Positions 37,137 to 48,389 of a DNA stretch of 64,000 nt are shown piece by piece. The notes under the pieces are model-generated. The model saw nothing but the letters and a program-made list of their open reading frames with translations, had not been told where the DNA came from and did no database searches. The position numbers were made by a program, and so were the translations under genes. Numbering within the stretch: the first letter of the stretch is position 1; every line of letters starts with the position of its first letter. The DNA is from Linyphia triangularis (lineage: Eukaryota > Arthropoda > Arachnida > Araneae > Linyphiidae), in NCBI GenBank assembly GCA_963978545.1, contig OZ021724.1, positions 94,533,792 through 94,597,791 of the forward strand, given 5' to 3'.

Positions 37137-37380
37137 AGACAACTAACTAGGAGTGTGGAACATCGCAAAACTTTCAATTACACTATATTACTGATGTGGA
37201 TTTCTGTCATTTATCGTTTTTATATTTTTATCATTTGCTTAGAAAAAAGGGTCAGTTTGACGATATTTTTTGCGATAATTCTTGTATGGGTCTTTAAGAA
37301 AAAAAATCGACAAAGTGGTGTTTTTGGCTATATACTTTTCTATAATTCTTATATTATCCATTCTTATAAGTGAAACTGAG
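37137..37380 (+). repeat. Dispersed repeat D3, copy 1
   Basis: Shares AGGAGTGTGGAACAT, ACTTTCAATTACACTA and following blocks (GTTTTTATATTTTTATC, GGTCAGTTTG.CGAT) with 58,265-58,500. Lies just after D2 here and just before D2 in the other locus. The open frame 37,122-37,373 is inside this repeat and has no known domain. Confidence 0.6.
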
Positions 37381-37429
37381 AAGAGGAGAAAAAACGATCG
37401 TTGGTGAGCTATGTTCAAGAAAAGAGAAC

Positions 37430-37895
37430 TCTGTGATGAAGGAATTCGTTTTTCAACTTTTTGAGCCGTTTAAGCATTTATACGGAAATTTTGGAGGTGG
37501 GGATGTTTAAAACACCTTAAGAAGGCTTACCACAGCGATTTGGATCAAAATCGTTAGAGCCGTTTTTTTAGCAATCATTAAAAAACGTGATTTTTTTTCA
37601 ATAGCAACTACTTTATGCGCATGCGCAATTTTCACGAAAACCTTAATATTAGGTCCCATGACCACCACCGACCCACACACCAAATTTTAACAACATTGTT
37701 CAATTTGTTTGGGAGTTATGCTGACCACAAGCACACAGACAGAAATTTTTTCTAGATCACTTTTTTGAAAACAGGATGTCCCAAAACGTGGAAAAATTAA
37801 AAAAAAAATTTAAAAAATCGAAATATTTTTTTAAACCGAATCCTATACTTTCACTACCCTATGTTTACATATGGGTAATTGAAAGTAATAACCAT
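37430..37895 (+). repeat. Dispersed repeat D1, copy 2
   Basis: Plus-strand relative of 23,235-24,380. It has GGAAATTTTGGAGGTGGGGA, CACAGCGATTTGGATCAAAA, CACGAAAACCTTAATATTAG, GGGAGTTATGCTGACCACAA and ends ATATGGGTAATTGAAAGT at about 37,887. Here the terminal segment is uninterrupted, which gives the empty-site comparison for the hAT insertion at 23,265. Confidence 0.7.
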
Positions 37896-39800
37896 AACAT
37901 AAATATCATAATTATAATTTTTAGATAATATTTTCTAAATATTGGAGAAATAAAGTGCAAATAATATAAGTTAATTGTAACTCAGTATCTATATTTAATT
38001 AAACATAATAAAACCAGATACTGAGTAACAACCATCCGGCATTAAATAGAAATACCTTGTTTTCTAGCGTTTTGAAAACCTTATCCATAAAACTGTGTTG
38101 ATGTAAGTAGTGTTACTTGACATTAAAGCGACGAAATATATTTTAATGATTTTAGCACAGATCGTGAATATTTTCTCAATTTTCGTATCACATCTTAATG
38201 TACTTTATTTAAATTTACTTTATAAGATGTAGTTGACAGCAGTCTTTTATCAGACTTTTTTTTTTTTTTTTTTTTTAACGTAATGGTGATGGTCTGTCGA
38301 AAAAGTTTTTAGTAAAGTTAAGTAAGTTAGGTAACAGAAGTTATAAGTAAGATCACTAGATGGCAGCACGAAAAGATTTATTCATAATAATAGTTTTTGT
38401 AAGTTTAACTATAGTTTAACCCTATTTTACATTTAACAAAGCAATATTTAATTTAGTATTACTTTTATTGCCATGTTCTATAAGATAACTGTTACTAAAT
38501 TGTGTTTTTACAATTTTTTTCACAAGATTGCGAATTTAATTTAAAAATAATTTTGTGTTTCGATTTTATTTTACTTTATCCGGACTCACTGAGACTTGTT
38601 AAGTGACTAAAACCTATTAATTAATGCAAATTGGAATAATCGAATAATTATATTTAAAAAAAAATGCAAAATAGTTACAAAGATATCAACTACATGAGCC
38701 TTAACATGCAAATTTTGCAAATTTAAACAAACAATATTATTTTTTATAAGGTGAGAAGAAGATTGTTTTAATATTCCATGAGTAAAATTGTAACGTGTTT
38801 CAGAAATATCGATACATATTCATAAAATCAGTAATAATTTTGACACTTTGAATATTACAACTAAAAAGAGATTTTTAACAATACCCAAAAATATGCCTAT
38901 GGTAGAAAATTTATGACCAACTCCTGAAAAATATCAAAATTTTTTTTTAAACGTTATTGCAAAATTATTAACGTTCCTTCATTTATCACTGTGGAATAAT
39001 GTGGTACATATACGTTTTAAGGGAGTCTGGGACTTGAATTAAAATATTTATTAAAATTTAAATATTTAATTTGTTATTTCCTAAATTTGATACATCTAAA
39101 AAAACTTTTTAAAAAAAATCACCGCATTTTTGCATAAAATTGCTTCTTATAATTCATATAAAAAATTGTCTTCATGATTTTTCAATAAAGTAATTAGAAA
39201 AAATTAAAAAAAATATTTTTTGGAAAAAACAGTGTAAAATTCGTAGTATGGCTAAGCCCAAAAACTTTAAAAAAAAAAAAAAAAAAAAAAAAAGTTGAAT
39301 GAAAAAAACATAATTTATGAAAACAAAAGCAATATATATGAAAAATAATTGTAGAAAGTTTCATAGATTTATAAAAAGTTGTTTTTAAGTTATTTAAACT
39401 AAAAAAAAGGGACAAAACGCCATCACCAAGAAAAACAGTTTCAAAGTTTCAAGATAGCATGTCTGAGATACAGTTGTCATGTAACAAAAACTTAAATGTT
39501 TCAAGTTCTACTAAAGATAGAAACAAATTTTTTATAAAGCATTTGTATTATTTTTTTGCAATATTTTTTTTTTTTTTTTTTTTCTTTTTTCTTTCTAGAA
39601 TCTTAAAAATTTTGAGTCTCAGACCCTCTGAAATATAGCTGAAAACCCTTTAAAACAATGCCAAGGACAAAAATTCCAAAACTGCGTTTTTGATTATTGG
39701 ATCTTGCTAGATTTACAAATATTAAGCTATGAAATAAAATACACAGACCATAAGTTATTGCAATTTGCGTCTATCGAAAAAATAATGAAGTTTATTTTTC
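37896..39800. other. AT-rich stretch; one CTCF-like site
   Basis: No supported gene. Several A/T homopolymers. The open frame 39,194-39,415 (minus) is built around a poly(A) run and is not coding. Confidence 0.5.
38353..38369 (+). promoter_or_regulatory. CTCF-like motif
   Basis: TCACTAGATGGCAGCAC resembles the insulator-protein core CCACNAGRKGGCR with one departure at the first position. Single-site matches arise by chance, so this is a candidate only. Confidence 0.3.
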
Positions 39801-39813
39801 CTAAAAAAGAAAG

Positions 39814-40012
39814 GCCGATCAAACGGTATAGTGGTTAGAGAGCTAGATTCTGGACCAGGAGGTTACGGGTACGAGTCCTTTGTAAAGCATGGGTGTTTGT
39901 AAATGTATGTTGGCTAATGTTGGCTGGTATGTTGTCTAATGACGAATGTTTCGGCGCATTATAGCCCTCGTGTTGCTGACGGCACTTGATAATCTGAAAA
40001 CAACCAACTAAA
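39814..40012 (+). mobile_element. tRNA-derived SINE family A, copy 3 (full length)
   Basis: Starts GCCGATCAAACGGTATAGTG with the A box TAGTGGTTAGAGAGC, a weakened B box (GGGTACGAGTCC), the family body with a small internal duplication of ATGTTGGCT near 39,907-39,930, and ends ACAACCAACTAAA. Flanked by CTAAAAAAGAAAG at 39,801-39,813 and 40,013-40,025, a perfect 13-bp target duplication. Confidence 0.94.
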
Positions 40013-40025
40013 CTAAAAAAGAAAG

Positions 40026-41600
40026 TATTTTCATTTTAATATTTAATTTAACCATACAAATGTCTGATAAAGGTCATTAGAGATTTGAGAGAATTCTACA
40101 TGAGAGATTTTTATATAGCACGGCGAATATATTGAAAATGTAGATTTTAGTACGTGTTAGTATTTCGATACTAATGCTCGACAAAGCTTTCTATTGTCAA
40201 AAGATTATCAATCAAACTTTCGTCGTAAAACTTAAGTATCGTGTAGAATATCAATAATGCAATAAAAAAAAATTGTTCTTTTAGGCATAAATCATTTTGA
40301 TATCAACATATTTGTTTTCAATTAATGTATAAAATAGGTAGTATCTTTTTGAGACACCATATCGCCGACTTATCAAAGATCTATTTATATCCTTCAACAT
40401 TAGAGGACGTCTATTCGCATGTAATCTGATGTTATGTCAAGCGTGACTGCAACTATTCTGCTCCTAGCGCACAATGTACCAATTCACTTCAATTATACGG
40501 ATAAAGATATAGGGACCGTTATTTTGATTATTGTGAAAAATGAAACTATGGTTATACAGACACACTGAGAAGACACTTTATCATGCATGTAATTTATTTC
40601 ACATAGGCCATCTCTTTTTATATTGCACAAGCTCTTTCTTGTGTTACCGGACTCAATCTGAATTTAGTTAAATGTTACAAAGATTTGACTGGATTCTGCC
40701 AGACTAAGCCAGTTTAAACTAGTTCTTAAATAACGACATGTTTTCTGAGCATGCTTCATTCTGAACGCCTACAAAAGGCAGATACAGCATTAAAAGTCTC
40801 ATATGATCTTTGATTAACTTGCAATTTTAACGCTGCAATTTTCTGTAATGAGGCATATTGCCGTCTTTTACAATTTTAGACAGTCTAAATTTGTCTCGAA
40901 AATTCTCGAAATGATGACGACCTTAATTTGGATGTTCAGACCCAATGTTTCTAGCTGAGGTTTCAGTTTTCTGAACATTTTACACAGCCGTTTTTCTGTA
41001 ACGTTCCATTAATGCGTCTATTTCGCTGATTATTGCTGTACTACTACGATCTCCGAAAACATCGCTCATTCAAACTCCGTAAAATCGTGTTGTTTACCCT
41101 AATAACTCCACAAGTAACTTCTGCTGCTGTCGTAAGCACCAATATTTCTATTTTGTGTACCTCCATGATTTTCTAAAGACGTTAGTGTTCTTAGATGTGT
41201 TTATTTTTCTTTGAAAATATAGCTCTCGACTCATTTCTAAGTAAAGTCTAAAGAATTAATTATTATTATTATGATTATTATTATTATTATTATTTATTTT
41301 TTTTGTCTAGGACAACTATATAAATACTTCAAAAAAAGATCGCATAAAAAATTCAAAGAAAAAAAGTGATACTGCAGATGTCTATAAGTTAAGATGTTCC
41401 TATAAGTTATAATCGATTTTTTCTTCTGTTAAACAATTTTCAAATTTACTTTGCCTTTTATAACTAAAACCATAGTATTATGTGTGGTATTACTTCAACT
41501 GTCAAGCAAAAACTATTACGAATGAATCTGATATATTTAAGATAAAAGAAATACGCCACATTTCTCAGCTGCGTTTTTGTATGAAGCAAATCAAAGCCAC
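40026..41600. other. Non-coding stretch, nothing recognised
   Basis: Slightly less AT-rich than its surroundings between about 40,440 and 41,180, but neither strand gives a readable family motif. An ATT microsatellite lies at 41,259-41,296. Confidence 0.4.
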
Positions 41601-41644
41601 GAGATAATAATTAATGCACATTTTATATGCTTTTTTTTTTATCT

Positions 41645-42037
41645 ATATATAAAACTGTCTTTTCAAGACAAATTTTAAGATAAAATGTTCGGTGTTTTTA
41701 ACGAAACAATTGACCAGATCATCACCCAACTAAATGGATCTTAACTAGATCAGATTGTCACCCAACAAAACAAATTAAACAATAAGCAATATAGACAGTA
41801 ACTACTGTCTTTAAGAGATATTGACAATAACTGTTCTCAATGTCCTGCTTAACTACATAGTCCTGTCTATGTGGTTTCCAGTCTTAGATGCATAGCTCAT
41901 TTGTAAGTCGATGCCCTTCATCATGAGTTTACAATACAGAGTCTAATAAAATCAATTTTCAATTGCGAAGCTCACTTGTCCAGTAAATTTAGTAGCTCCC
42001 TCTAATTTCGAACTCACTTTTCTTCCTTATCATACAG
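41645..42037 (+). promoter_or_regulatory. Possible upstream exon and intron for the 42,062 gene
   Basis: TATATAAAA at 41,645-41,653 could be a TATA box. A donor-like GTAAGT begins at 41,903, and a pyrimidine-rich acceptor ending CATACAG at 42,037 lies 24 bases before the start codon. This would give a non-coding first exon of about 230 bases and a 135-bp intron. The acceptor is convincing; the donor and TATA assignments are weak, and a more distant first exon is equally possible. Confidence 0.35.
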
Positions 42038-42061
42038 CCTTTACCCCCCTCAAACCTAACC

Positions 42062-42271
42062 ATGAACTTCAGCACCTTTTCCTTATTGTGTGTGGCCACT
42101 TTTCTCTTGCTGTCTATGTCTACTTCCGTGAGTGAGGGTATGCATCTGGGAGGCATGATGGGAGGCAGAGGCGGAGGTAGTGGAGTTTCTGAGATTCTGG
42201 TGGCAGGACTCATTGCCAAGCTGCTGTCTGAACATCATCAAAAGAGTGGGGGCTGTCACATGGAGCATTAA
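42062..42271 (+). CDS. Small secreted Gly/His-rich peptide precursor, family unknown (paralogue 1)
   Basis: A 69-residue frame. Residues 1 to about 24-26 form a signal peptide (hydrophobic core LLCVATFLLL at 8-17), so the product should be secreted. The mature part starts Met/Gly-rich (27-41, MHLGGMMGGRGGGSG), continues with a predicted helix (42-57, VSEILVAGLIAKLLSE) and ends HHQKSGGCHMEH, with one Cys at 65 that could pair only between chains. The helix matches the 59,515 product at 10 of 14 positions (E-I-L-x-A-G-L-x-x-K-L-L-x-E), and both begin Met-basic/polar-Phe. The start is chosen because it lies 24 bases after a strong 3' splice site and opens the signal peptide. The exon is richer in G+C than its surroundings, as expected of coding sequence. 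Function is unknown: a gland or cuticle secretion, antimicrobial, silk-associated or venom-type peptide are all possible. No clear AATAAA follows closely. Confidence 0.78.
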   Translation: MNFSTFSLLCVATFLLLSMSTSVSEGMHLGGMMGGRGGGSGVSEILVAGLIAKLLSEHHQKSGGCHMEH

Positions 42272-42430
42272 AAGTTAGTGAGTTAGATTATTTTTATTGC
42301 TAGCTATAATGTTGGATGGTTAGCCTTAATGCTATAGTTCAAGACAACCTATCCTGATCTCATATAATACGCCGTAGGATAGATCCTTCCGCGTAAAAGA
42401 TATAGTTCCGTGTAAATCATAACTTATATA

Positions 42431-42669
42431 TACTAAACTCCAACTTAACTTGACATCACTAGACGATAGATCTTCACCGTGCTCATAGGCCGTTAATCCA
42501 TTTTAGCGGAGTGAAGACATAATTCTTGCCAAACCTTATAGCCTTTTGTTCTCTACAGGGTTGTGGTTTGGCGAACATTATGCTTTCACGCCGCCAAAAT
42601 GGATTAAATACCTATGAGCACTGTGACGATCTACCGTCTAGTGATGTCAAGTTAAGTTGAAGTTTAGTA
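42431..42669. mobile_element. Palindromic MITE family M1, copy 1 (239 bp)
   Basis: Begins TACTAAACTCCAACTTAACT and its end is the near-perfect reverse complement. Inverted arms run through GACATCACTAGACG, CGTGCTCATA and AATCCATTTTAGCGG. It is flanked by TA (42,429-42,430 and 42,670-42,671), typical of Tc1/mariner-mobilised MITEs. A second copy with nearly the same sequence is at 54,586-54,813. It sits about 160 bp after the stop codon of the secreted-peptide gene, possibly inside the 3' UTR. Confidence 0.93.
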
Positions 42670-42839
42670 TAGTAATAATCATAACCTGCGTACATAGTTT
42701 AGTATTAAGTTTAAATATACTTTGATAAAAAAAAAAAATAAGCTCTTTTAAATTTAAATTTTTCTTAATACTTTAATTTTCTAACCACTGTTACTATAAG
42801 AGTTTTAACGAATCATATGGCTTTGACCGAGCTATTTCA

Positions 42840-43093
42840 TGACGTCACTCACTTGGCGAATCACTATTGGATAACACGGATGACCTTGCCTTCTCTCAGT
42901 TCAAGACGTCACATGTAAGATAATTGCGCAGCCAATCAGCGCATAGTAAAACCGGATCGCACATCACTGTAGCATATTCAATGACGTCATGATAAATTGT
43001 CTTGGACTATAGTGCAAGGACTTGCAAAATTGTATTAACTTTCAGCGTCCCCTTCTTTTTGATAAGTATGGTATTGGGATCTTTTACATTTTG
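42840..43093 (+). promoter_or_regulatory. Candidate CRE/CCAAT promoter with a short first exon
   Basis: Within 150 bp there are three CRE-type sites: TGACGTCA at 42,840-42,847, GACGTCA at 42,905-42,911, and the full palindrome ATGACGTCAT at 42,981-42,990. There is also a CCAAT box in GCGCAGCCAATCAGCGC (CCAAT at 42,932) and an inverted one (ATTGG at 42,866). A pyrimidine-rich start-like stretch (CCCCTTCTTTTTG, about 43,048-43,060) is followed by an ATG at about 43,068 and a consensus donor TTG|GTAAGT at 43,093/43,094. No TATA box. This looks like a TATA-less, widely active promoter. The gene it would serve is not identified in the window. Confidence 0.4.
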
Positions 43094-43672
43094 GTAAGTT
43101 CAACTCTTTAAATATGGTAAATTGAGGTTGAAATAGTCTAATTTATCTAAGTTCTTAACTTTTATCTTATGTGAGTATTTTCAGTTATATGTAAATGAAG
43201 TGAGATAATTAATTATGAGTTAAAGCTTTGGCTTTTATAAGTAGATATCACTAGTAGGAACTCGGATGAAATCGACATTTATATTTTCACGAATAAATTT
43301 ATACTAAGTGTCAATACATGTTGTACAAAAACTCTACATTTAATAGAATATTGTCAGCTTAATTTAAATAAATTGTGTACTAATAGGAATTTTTAAGATA
43401 ATGTTAGTGCTGTATCACTATTGTACATACATAAAATTATACTAACTATAATTAATTGTCTAATATTTAGTAGTTCTAGTCGAAATGGGCAGAATGTTGC
43501 TAAATATTGTTCCCAAAATCTATATTTAAGCTCTATCAGTCACTTTTACTTCATTTCATATTTAATTTGATATCTCAACCGTAATTTTAAGTGCAGTCAC
43601 TCCATCGAAAAAGGTATAAAATTATTTTACTTGTTCTTTAATCAGTATAATGTATTCTGTGGTTCTAGATAG

Positions 43673-43790
43673 CAATGTGAAATAAATTTCAAATGTACCT
43701 TAAATCATGATTACTTGGTGCGTTCAGGGTTTATTTATAGCAATGTGAAATAAGCTTAAAATGCACTGTAAATCATGATTACTTGGTGCT
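43673..43790. repeat. 66-bp tandem duplication
   Basis: AGCAATGTGAAATAA and TAAATCATGATTACTTGGTG occur near 43,671-43,718 and again near 43,739-43,786. Two diverged units only. Confidence 0.8.
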
Positions 43791-44951
43791 TACTTATACA
43801 CAAAATAATAAAGTTATGTATTCTCTTCCTAAAACTGGTTTATTGAATTATTTAATGTAGTTCTTAAATCTTCTGCAAAGTACTACGAATGATGTCGGAT
43901 ATTTCAAAAAACCAGCATCAGAAACGGCATAAAACACTTTATAATTCTTGGTTCAAGTAAGACTCTAGGGTCCAAGTAATATTGATTTATGGTATCCAAG
44001 GCAATCTTAAATTAAAAATAATTTCATTAGATTTGTAGTATCTGGATATAATTGCAACAGCCGGATCTCGGGAGCAATCAACAATTCAGAGAGCGCCAAA
44101 AATCCGGCCAACCTTTAAATGTAACCACACATCTATTTATTGCCATTTCAACTAGCTCTATCAAATAGTCTGGAAATATCAGATAAAAAATTATTTTACA
44201 AAATATCGCTTCAAAAGAATAAATATTCAAACTTAATAAATAAGCAAAATTTTGAACTGACATTTAAATTAAAACATTTAGTTGGAACGTTCGTTATTGT
44301 TCGATCAAAGTTATTTTAACTGTTATTTTATATATTACTAATACTAGATTAGAATTGAATCTATATATATATTTTTCTTTTTCTTTAGATTGTCAAAAAT
44401 ACATGCATCTCTTCTTGACTACTTAATATTGAGTGTTCTCATCATTTACTCTTTGTATTCTTTCTTGTATAAAGAAAGCTATACCTCACTATTTTGTACA
44501 ATATTTTTCATTTTAATAAAGTTCCTTTTGCTACATTTTTTTGCTTGGTTTAAATATTACAAATACTTTTCACCGGTATTTCTGCAGGGCATACGGTGGT
44601 TCGAATGTTCTTGTTCTTGAACAGTTTCCAACGAAAATTTGGAAATCATATGAATTAAAAAATAAATCATCATAAAGTTATCGTAAAAAAATTCAGCACA
44701 TTTCTATAGGGAAACATTATTGCCCGTGTTATTATCCTATTGGCCATGATATCCATGCTGGATGATATCCATTTGGTTGACTGAAAACGTTTGTATCAAA
44801 TTTTGATTTTGGAAAAATGATTCATTGGATTTCTTCTGCAATGTTAATTAAGATGCATTCATTTACAGTTTAAGTGAATAATTTTAAACCCATATTATAC
44901 TGAAAATTTCCAGTGACTTTTACTGCTTTTTTACACTTCATTTATAATCTA

Positions 44952-44987
44952 AAACTCTTATTACCATTCTGTTGGTAATAAGAGTTT
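44952..44987. repeat. Perfect 15-bp stem hairpin
   Basis: AAACTCTTATTACCA, a 6-base loop TTCTGT, then TGGTAATAAGAGTTT. It lies about 45 bp before the family C SINE. It could be a foldback remnant; no terminator role is implied in a eukaryote. Confidence 0.85.
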
Positions 44988-45032
44988 CAGCCATGACATT
45001 CTGTCCTCCGCATGAGTAGACATAGACTTTGT

Positions 45033-45478
45033 AACAAGGTGAGCTAAAGGGGAGTCGAGCCCGGGACTCCTAGATCGGAAGACAGGCGCGTTAACCACTA
45101 GGTAAAAGTGATCACTGGTGCCTAGGTGTTGTATCTGTCATTTGTATGCGAGACCACCACATAATCCCTTCCCAGTCGCGAAGGAGCGAACGATTGAGTT
45201 GCTTGCGTGTGAGTTGAGTGTGGCATTGAGTCGCCAGAGGTTGCTTGATGTTTGGAAGTGAGTCGTCAAAGGTTGCTGAGGGGGTAGTGTGGATCTAGTG
45301 CAGTAGATGGCGCCACTGAGGTGTTCGAATAAGCGATTCACCAAAGTAGCGATGTGAGCTAACGGGGAGTCGAACACGGGACTCCTAAATCGGAAGACAG
45401 GAGGGTAAACCACTAGGCAAAAGTGATCACTAGTGCCTACTAAGTATCTGTCATTTGTACACGAGACCACCTTCAACC
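45033..45478 (-). mobile_element. tRNA-derived SINE family C, partial head-to-tail dimer
   Basis: Two related tRNA-like heads on the minus strand about 318 bp apart (45,036-45,126 and 45,354-45,478). Each reads GGTGGTCTCG...CAAATGACAGATAC, an A box (CCTAGTGGTTAACGCGCCTG in one; GCCTAGTGGTTTACCC in the other), TCTTCCGAT, then a B box (GGGCTCGACTCCC or GTGTTCGACTCCC) and GTTAGCTCAC-like. The body between them contains AGCAACCTTTGACGACTCAC and a related AGCAACCTCTGGCGACTCAA. The second unit has no body after its head. The open frame 45,138-45,482 lies wholly inside this element. Neither head folds into a functional tRNA by eye. Confidence 0.7.
45301..45317 (+). promoter_or_regulatory. CTCF-like motif inside SINE C
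   Basis: CAGTAGATGGCGCCACT matches the core favoured by arthropod CTCF (AGRTGGCGC). It lies in the SINE body, so every full copy of the family might carry it. Confidence 0.35.
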
Positions 45479-45481
45479 TCA

Positions 45482-46077
45482 TTATTTAGGGGGATAGTCC
45501 AGAACAATGAAAGTTGATTGGTGCCAAGTAAGGAAGACTTGCTGTTTTTATAATCTTTGACTGCAATGCAATTTGATTACATTTTCTTAACGGACATATG
45601 AAATTACCTTAGTAGCATACTATATCGTTAGTTCACTGGACGATATACCTAAAATAATCACCCAAATTACATCATCACTGTCAACAACTATTAGCCAGTC
45701 GACATGCCAATTGAGGGCGCCAGTCATTAGAATTAAGTGACTTGCACCATTTAAACTCTCCATTTCAGTTACTGGAGAAGCCAGTTTGTCACAGGACTGT
45801 CGGTAGCTACCAGCTCCAGTCTATCAAAAAATTTCTATTTGATCAATAACAATCGCCCGTTCACCAAATCGTTTATTATTTCAACCGTTTCATCTTTGTT
45901 GGGAACGACTAAATTTTAATCCCAGAGAGCATTTTAATCTTTTCATAACCTTGCATAAACTTTCTAAATGAAAAGTGTGCGACCCTTTTTAAAAACTTGG
46001 AAAATGGTGGGTCCTAGTTCACAATTTACAAGCTTTTCGTAACACTTTCATGACCTACTTTTTAACATACACTGTAA
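45482..46077. other. Non-coding stretch, nothing recognised
   Basis: Moderately AT-rich between the SINE and the M2 foldback. No readable protein motif on either strand. Confidence 0.4.
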
Positions 46078-46757
46078 TAGACTGAGAGGCGACTGCAATT
46101 TTTGGACCTCATCGAACATCATTCTGAATTTTTTATAGAAATTACAGAAAAGTGAGTAGATTACGAATCCACTGGTCTGCCGTGGTAAAATTGGCCGAAA
46201 CTGGTCAAAAATCGACTTTTAATAAGTTGAACTAAATCCAATTGCCAAATGCGCCATAACTTGTCAAATAATGAGCATTTTTTTTTTTTTTTTTGTATTA
46301 TTATTTTTTGGTAATCCTCACTCTTTAATTTTCAATTAAGAAGGTTGCAGACGATTCGGATGTGTAACTATGGCTTACTTGCATCTTTCACAAATTAGTC
46401 AAATTGGCAATAAACATTACGTCACGGATGACGTAACTGATGTCGCCAATTTGGCTTACTTTTAAAAGATACAAGTTTTCCGAGCCAGAGATCAGAAATC
46501 GTTTGCACTTTTCTCATTGAAAATCAAAATGCAGTGGGTAGCCAGACGAAACAGTTTGTTCTGTTTTTGGCAAGTTATGACATATTTGGCAATCGGATTT
46601 TAGTTCGACTCATTCTAAGTCGATTTTTTATCAGTTTCGGCCATTTTTGCCATGGCAGACCAGTGGATTCGTAATCTACTCACTTTTCTCCAATTTCTAT
46701 AAAAAATTCAGAATGATGTTCGATGGGGTTCAAAATTTGCAGTCGCCTCTAGGTCTA
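46078..46757. mobile_element. Foldback MITE family M2 (680 bp, ~190-bp inverted arms)
   Basis: Left arm from TAGACTGAGAGGCGACTGCA and right arm ending TGCAGTCGCCTCTAGGTCTA are reverse complements over about 190 bp with scattered mismatches and small indels. Shared interior landmarks are TCATTCTGAATTTTTTATAG, GTGAGTAGATTACGAATCC and GGTCTGCC.TGG. TA occurs at both ends and is the likely target dinucleotide. The ~300-bp middle has a smaller imperfect palindrome around ATTACGTCACGGATGACGTA. No transposase. The open frame at 48,392 and others nearby are unrelated. Confidence 0.88.
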
Positions 46758-48389
46758 TAAAAGGAGTATGGAGAATGAACCTTGTCACAGCTTGTCTAAT
46801 GTCAAGTAAATGACACGGTTTACGTAAGCTTTCATGCTGCTTAGGACTATATATTAACTAGTTTTCAATTTGTTCCAGACGCATTGATTTGTTCAACTTG
46901 ATTCTTGACAAAATATCACTAATCATACAAGATAAAAATTAATATCATACAAGACACAAATTATATCATACAAGATCATTTAAGTAATACAATGTAAAAG
47001 AAATATTCTAAAACGTATTACACTAATACATTTGTTTAGCATGTTTTAAAAAGTTTTAAACTACTTGATGTAAATAGCGTATATAGTAGTTACTTAAAAA
47101 CAGAGTAAAGAAGACAACCAGCAAATAGAACTATGGGAAAAGCGTACTACTTCCGTTAAGAAACCTTATTCCTCTAAGTATTATGGTAATCGTAAAATAA
47201 ACCGGAACTTAGCAAAAAATATGATATTCTTTATTGTAACGCTGAAGAACAACATTATAATCAGTGAAATTAAGAGAATGTGGGCGGGGAACATGGGATA
47301 TGCTGATTATAAACGGCGGAAGTTACAAGGAAGAAAACGAACCTGAGGTTATCCGAGTGAAACGCAAAAGCCTGGAAAAAAAGAATGTTCATAATCAGTT
47401 ATAAAAGCTTTTAATTCCTTCCTTCTACTTGAAAAGTAACACACTTTAATTGAAATGTTCTGAAAAGCAATTTTTTATGACATATGTCTGAACTTTACGG
47501 AGTCGAATAAAATTGAACACCTTTGTACAGTCAAATAAAAGGAAAATGTTTATAAATAGAACTTGGGATAGTTGAAAATTCCAAATGAAATCAACGTATC
47601 ATTTTTGCACGCCAAATGTTGATTAACACGTTATGATTAAAAGGTTATTCATTGAAAGTTGGCAAACGATTTTTCTAAACGAAGAAGTCTGGTTTTGAGA
47701 ATTATAATTTGGGTCATTCTTCAGACATGATTTTTCAATTATTCAGCTTTCGCGTTTTACATTTTACAAACTCAATTTATAAAACCAAGTTTCTATAGAT
47801 TCTGCATTTAACACGTTTATGCTAAAGATATATTTAAAGTTTAAAACTATATTATCCTATTGTGTTCAAGTCATATAAGACAATGGCGCTATTACATATA
47901 TCGTCTGATTTCTAATTTAGAACCATATTCAAATTGCGTGAAATGTGGAAAATGTCACAAAGGATCTGATACAAATAGATAAAACTCAACCTGCATTACT
48001 TTTCTTAAACTTAGATGGAATAAATACAGTTCGATTAAAATGGAATTGGAATTTAGTTTTAAATAAAATTTAACTTTTCAAATTATTTAATATATTAAAT
48101 CCTTAGCTATACAAACACATTTTTATTGAAAACTTATGTAGAGCATCGCACAATTTTCAATTAGCATATATAAATCTAAGATGTACGGCAACTTGACAAG
48201 TTTCGCAATATTTTTAGCAATGATTATTATATTGGTAACAAAAAAAAACATCACCAGTTAATTGAGATTGTCGATATTTTTGTAGTTAATTTTTTAATAC
48301 TTCTTTTCGGGTAAGTGACACAGAGGAGTAACATTCGTTGATGGACAATGCCTTTATTGAATTTTAACGGTAATTTAAGGAAAGAACAT
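46758..48389. other. AT-rich stretch without a supported gene
   Basis: No gene. A short fragment of repeat D3 (GCATCGCACAATTTTCAATT) occurs at about 48,143-48,162. A GC-box-like GTGGGCGGGG at 47,281 stands beside CGGAAG, but no transcript structure follows. Confidence 0.4.

Noticed and set aside
40440..41190. Possible decayed coding sequence suggested by slightly higher G+C.
   Set aside because: I translated parts of both strands and found no family motif.
41642..41660. TCTATATATAAAACTG as another Helitron 5' end.
   Set aside because: Only loosely like the 26,162/56,307 start, with no minisatellite or 3' end following. It is equally readable as a TATA box.
41989..42268. Minus-strand frames opposite the 42,062 exon.
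   Set aside because: They are antisense shadows without signal peptide or splice context; the plus-strand product has both and a paralogue.
45138..45482. 114-codon minus-strand frame.
   Set aside because: It lies entirely in SINE family C and reads through its tRNA-like heads and short repeats.
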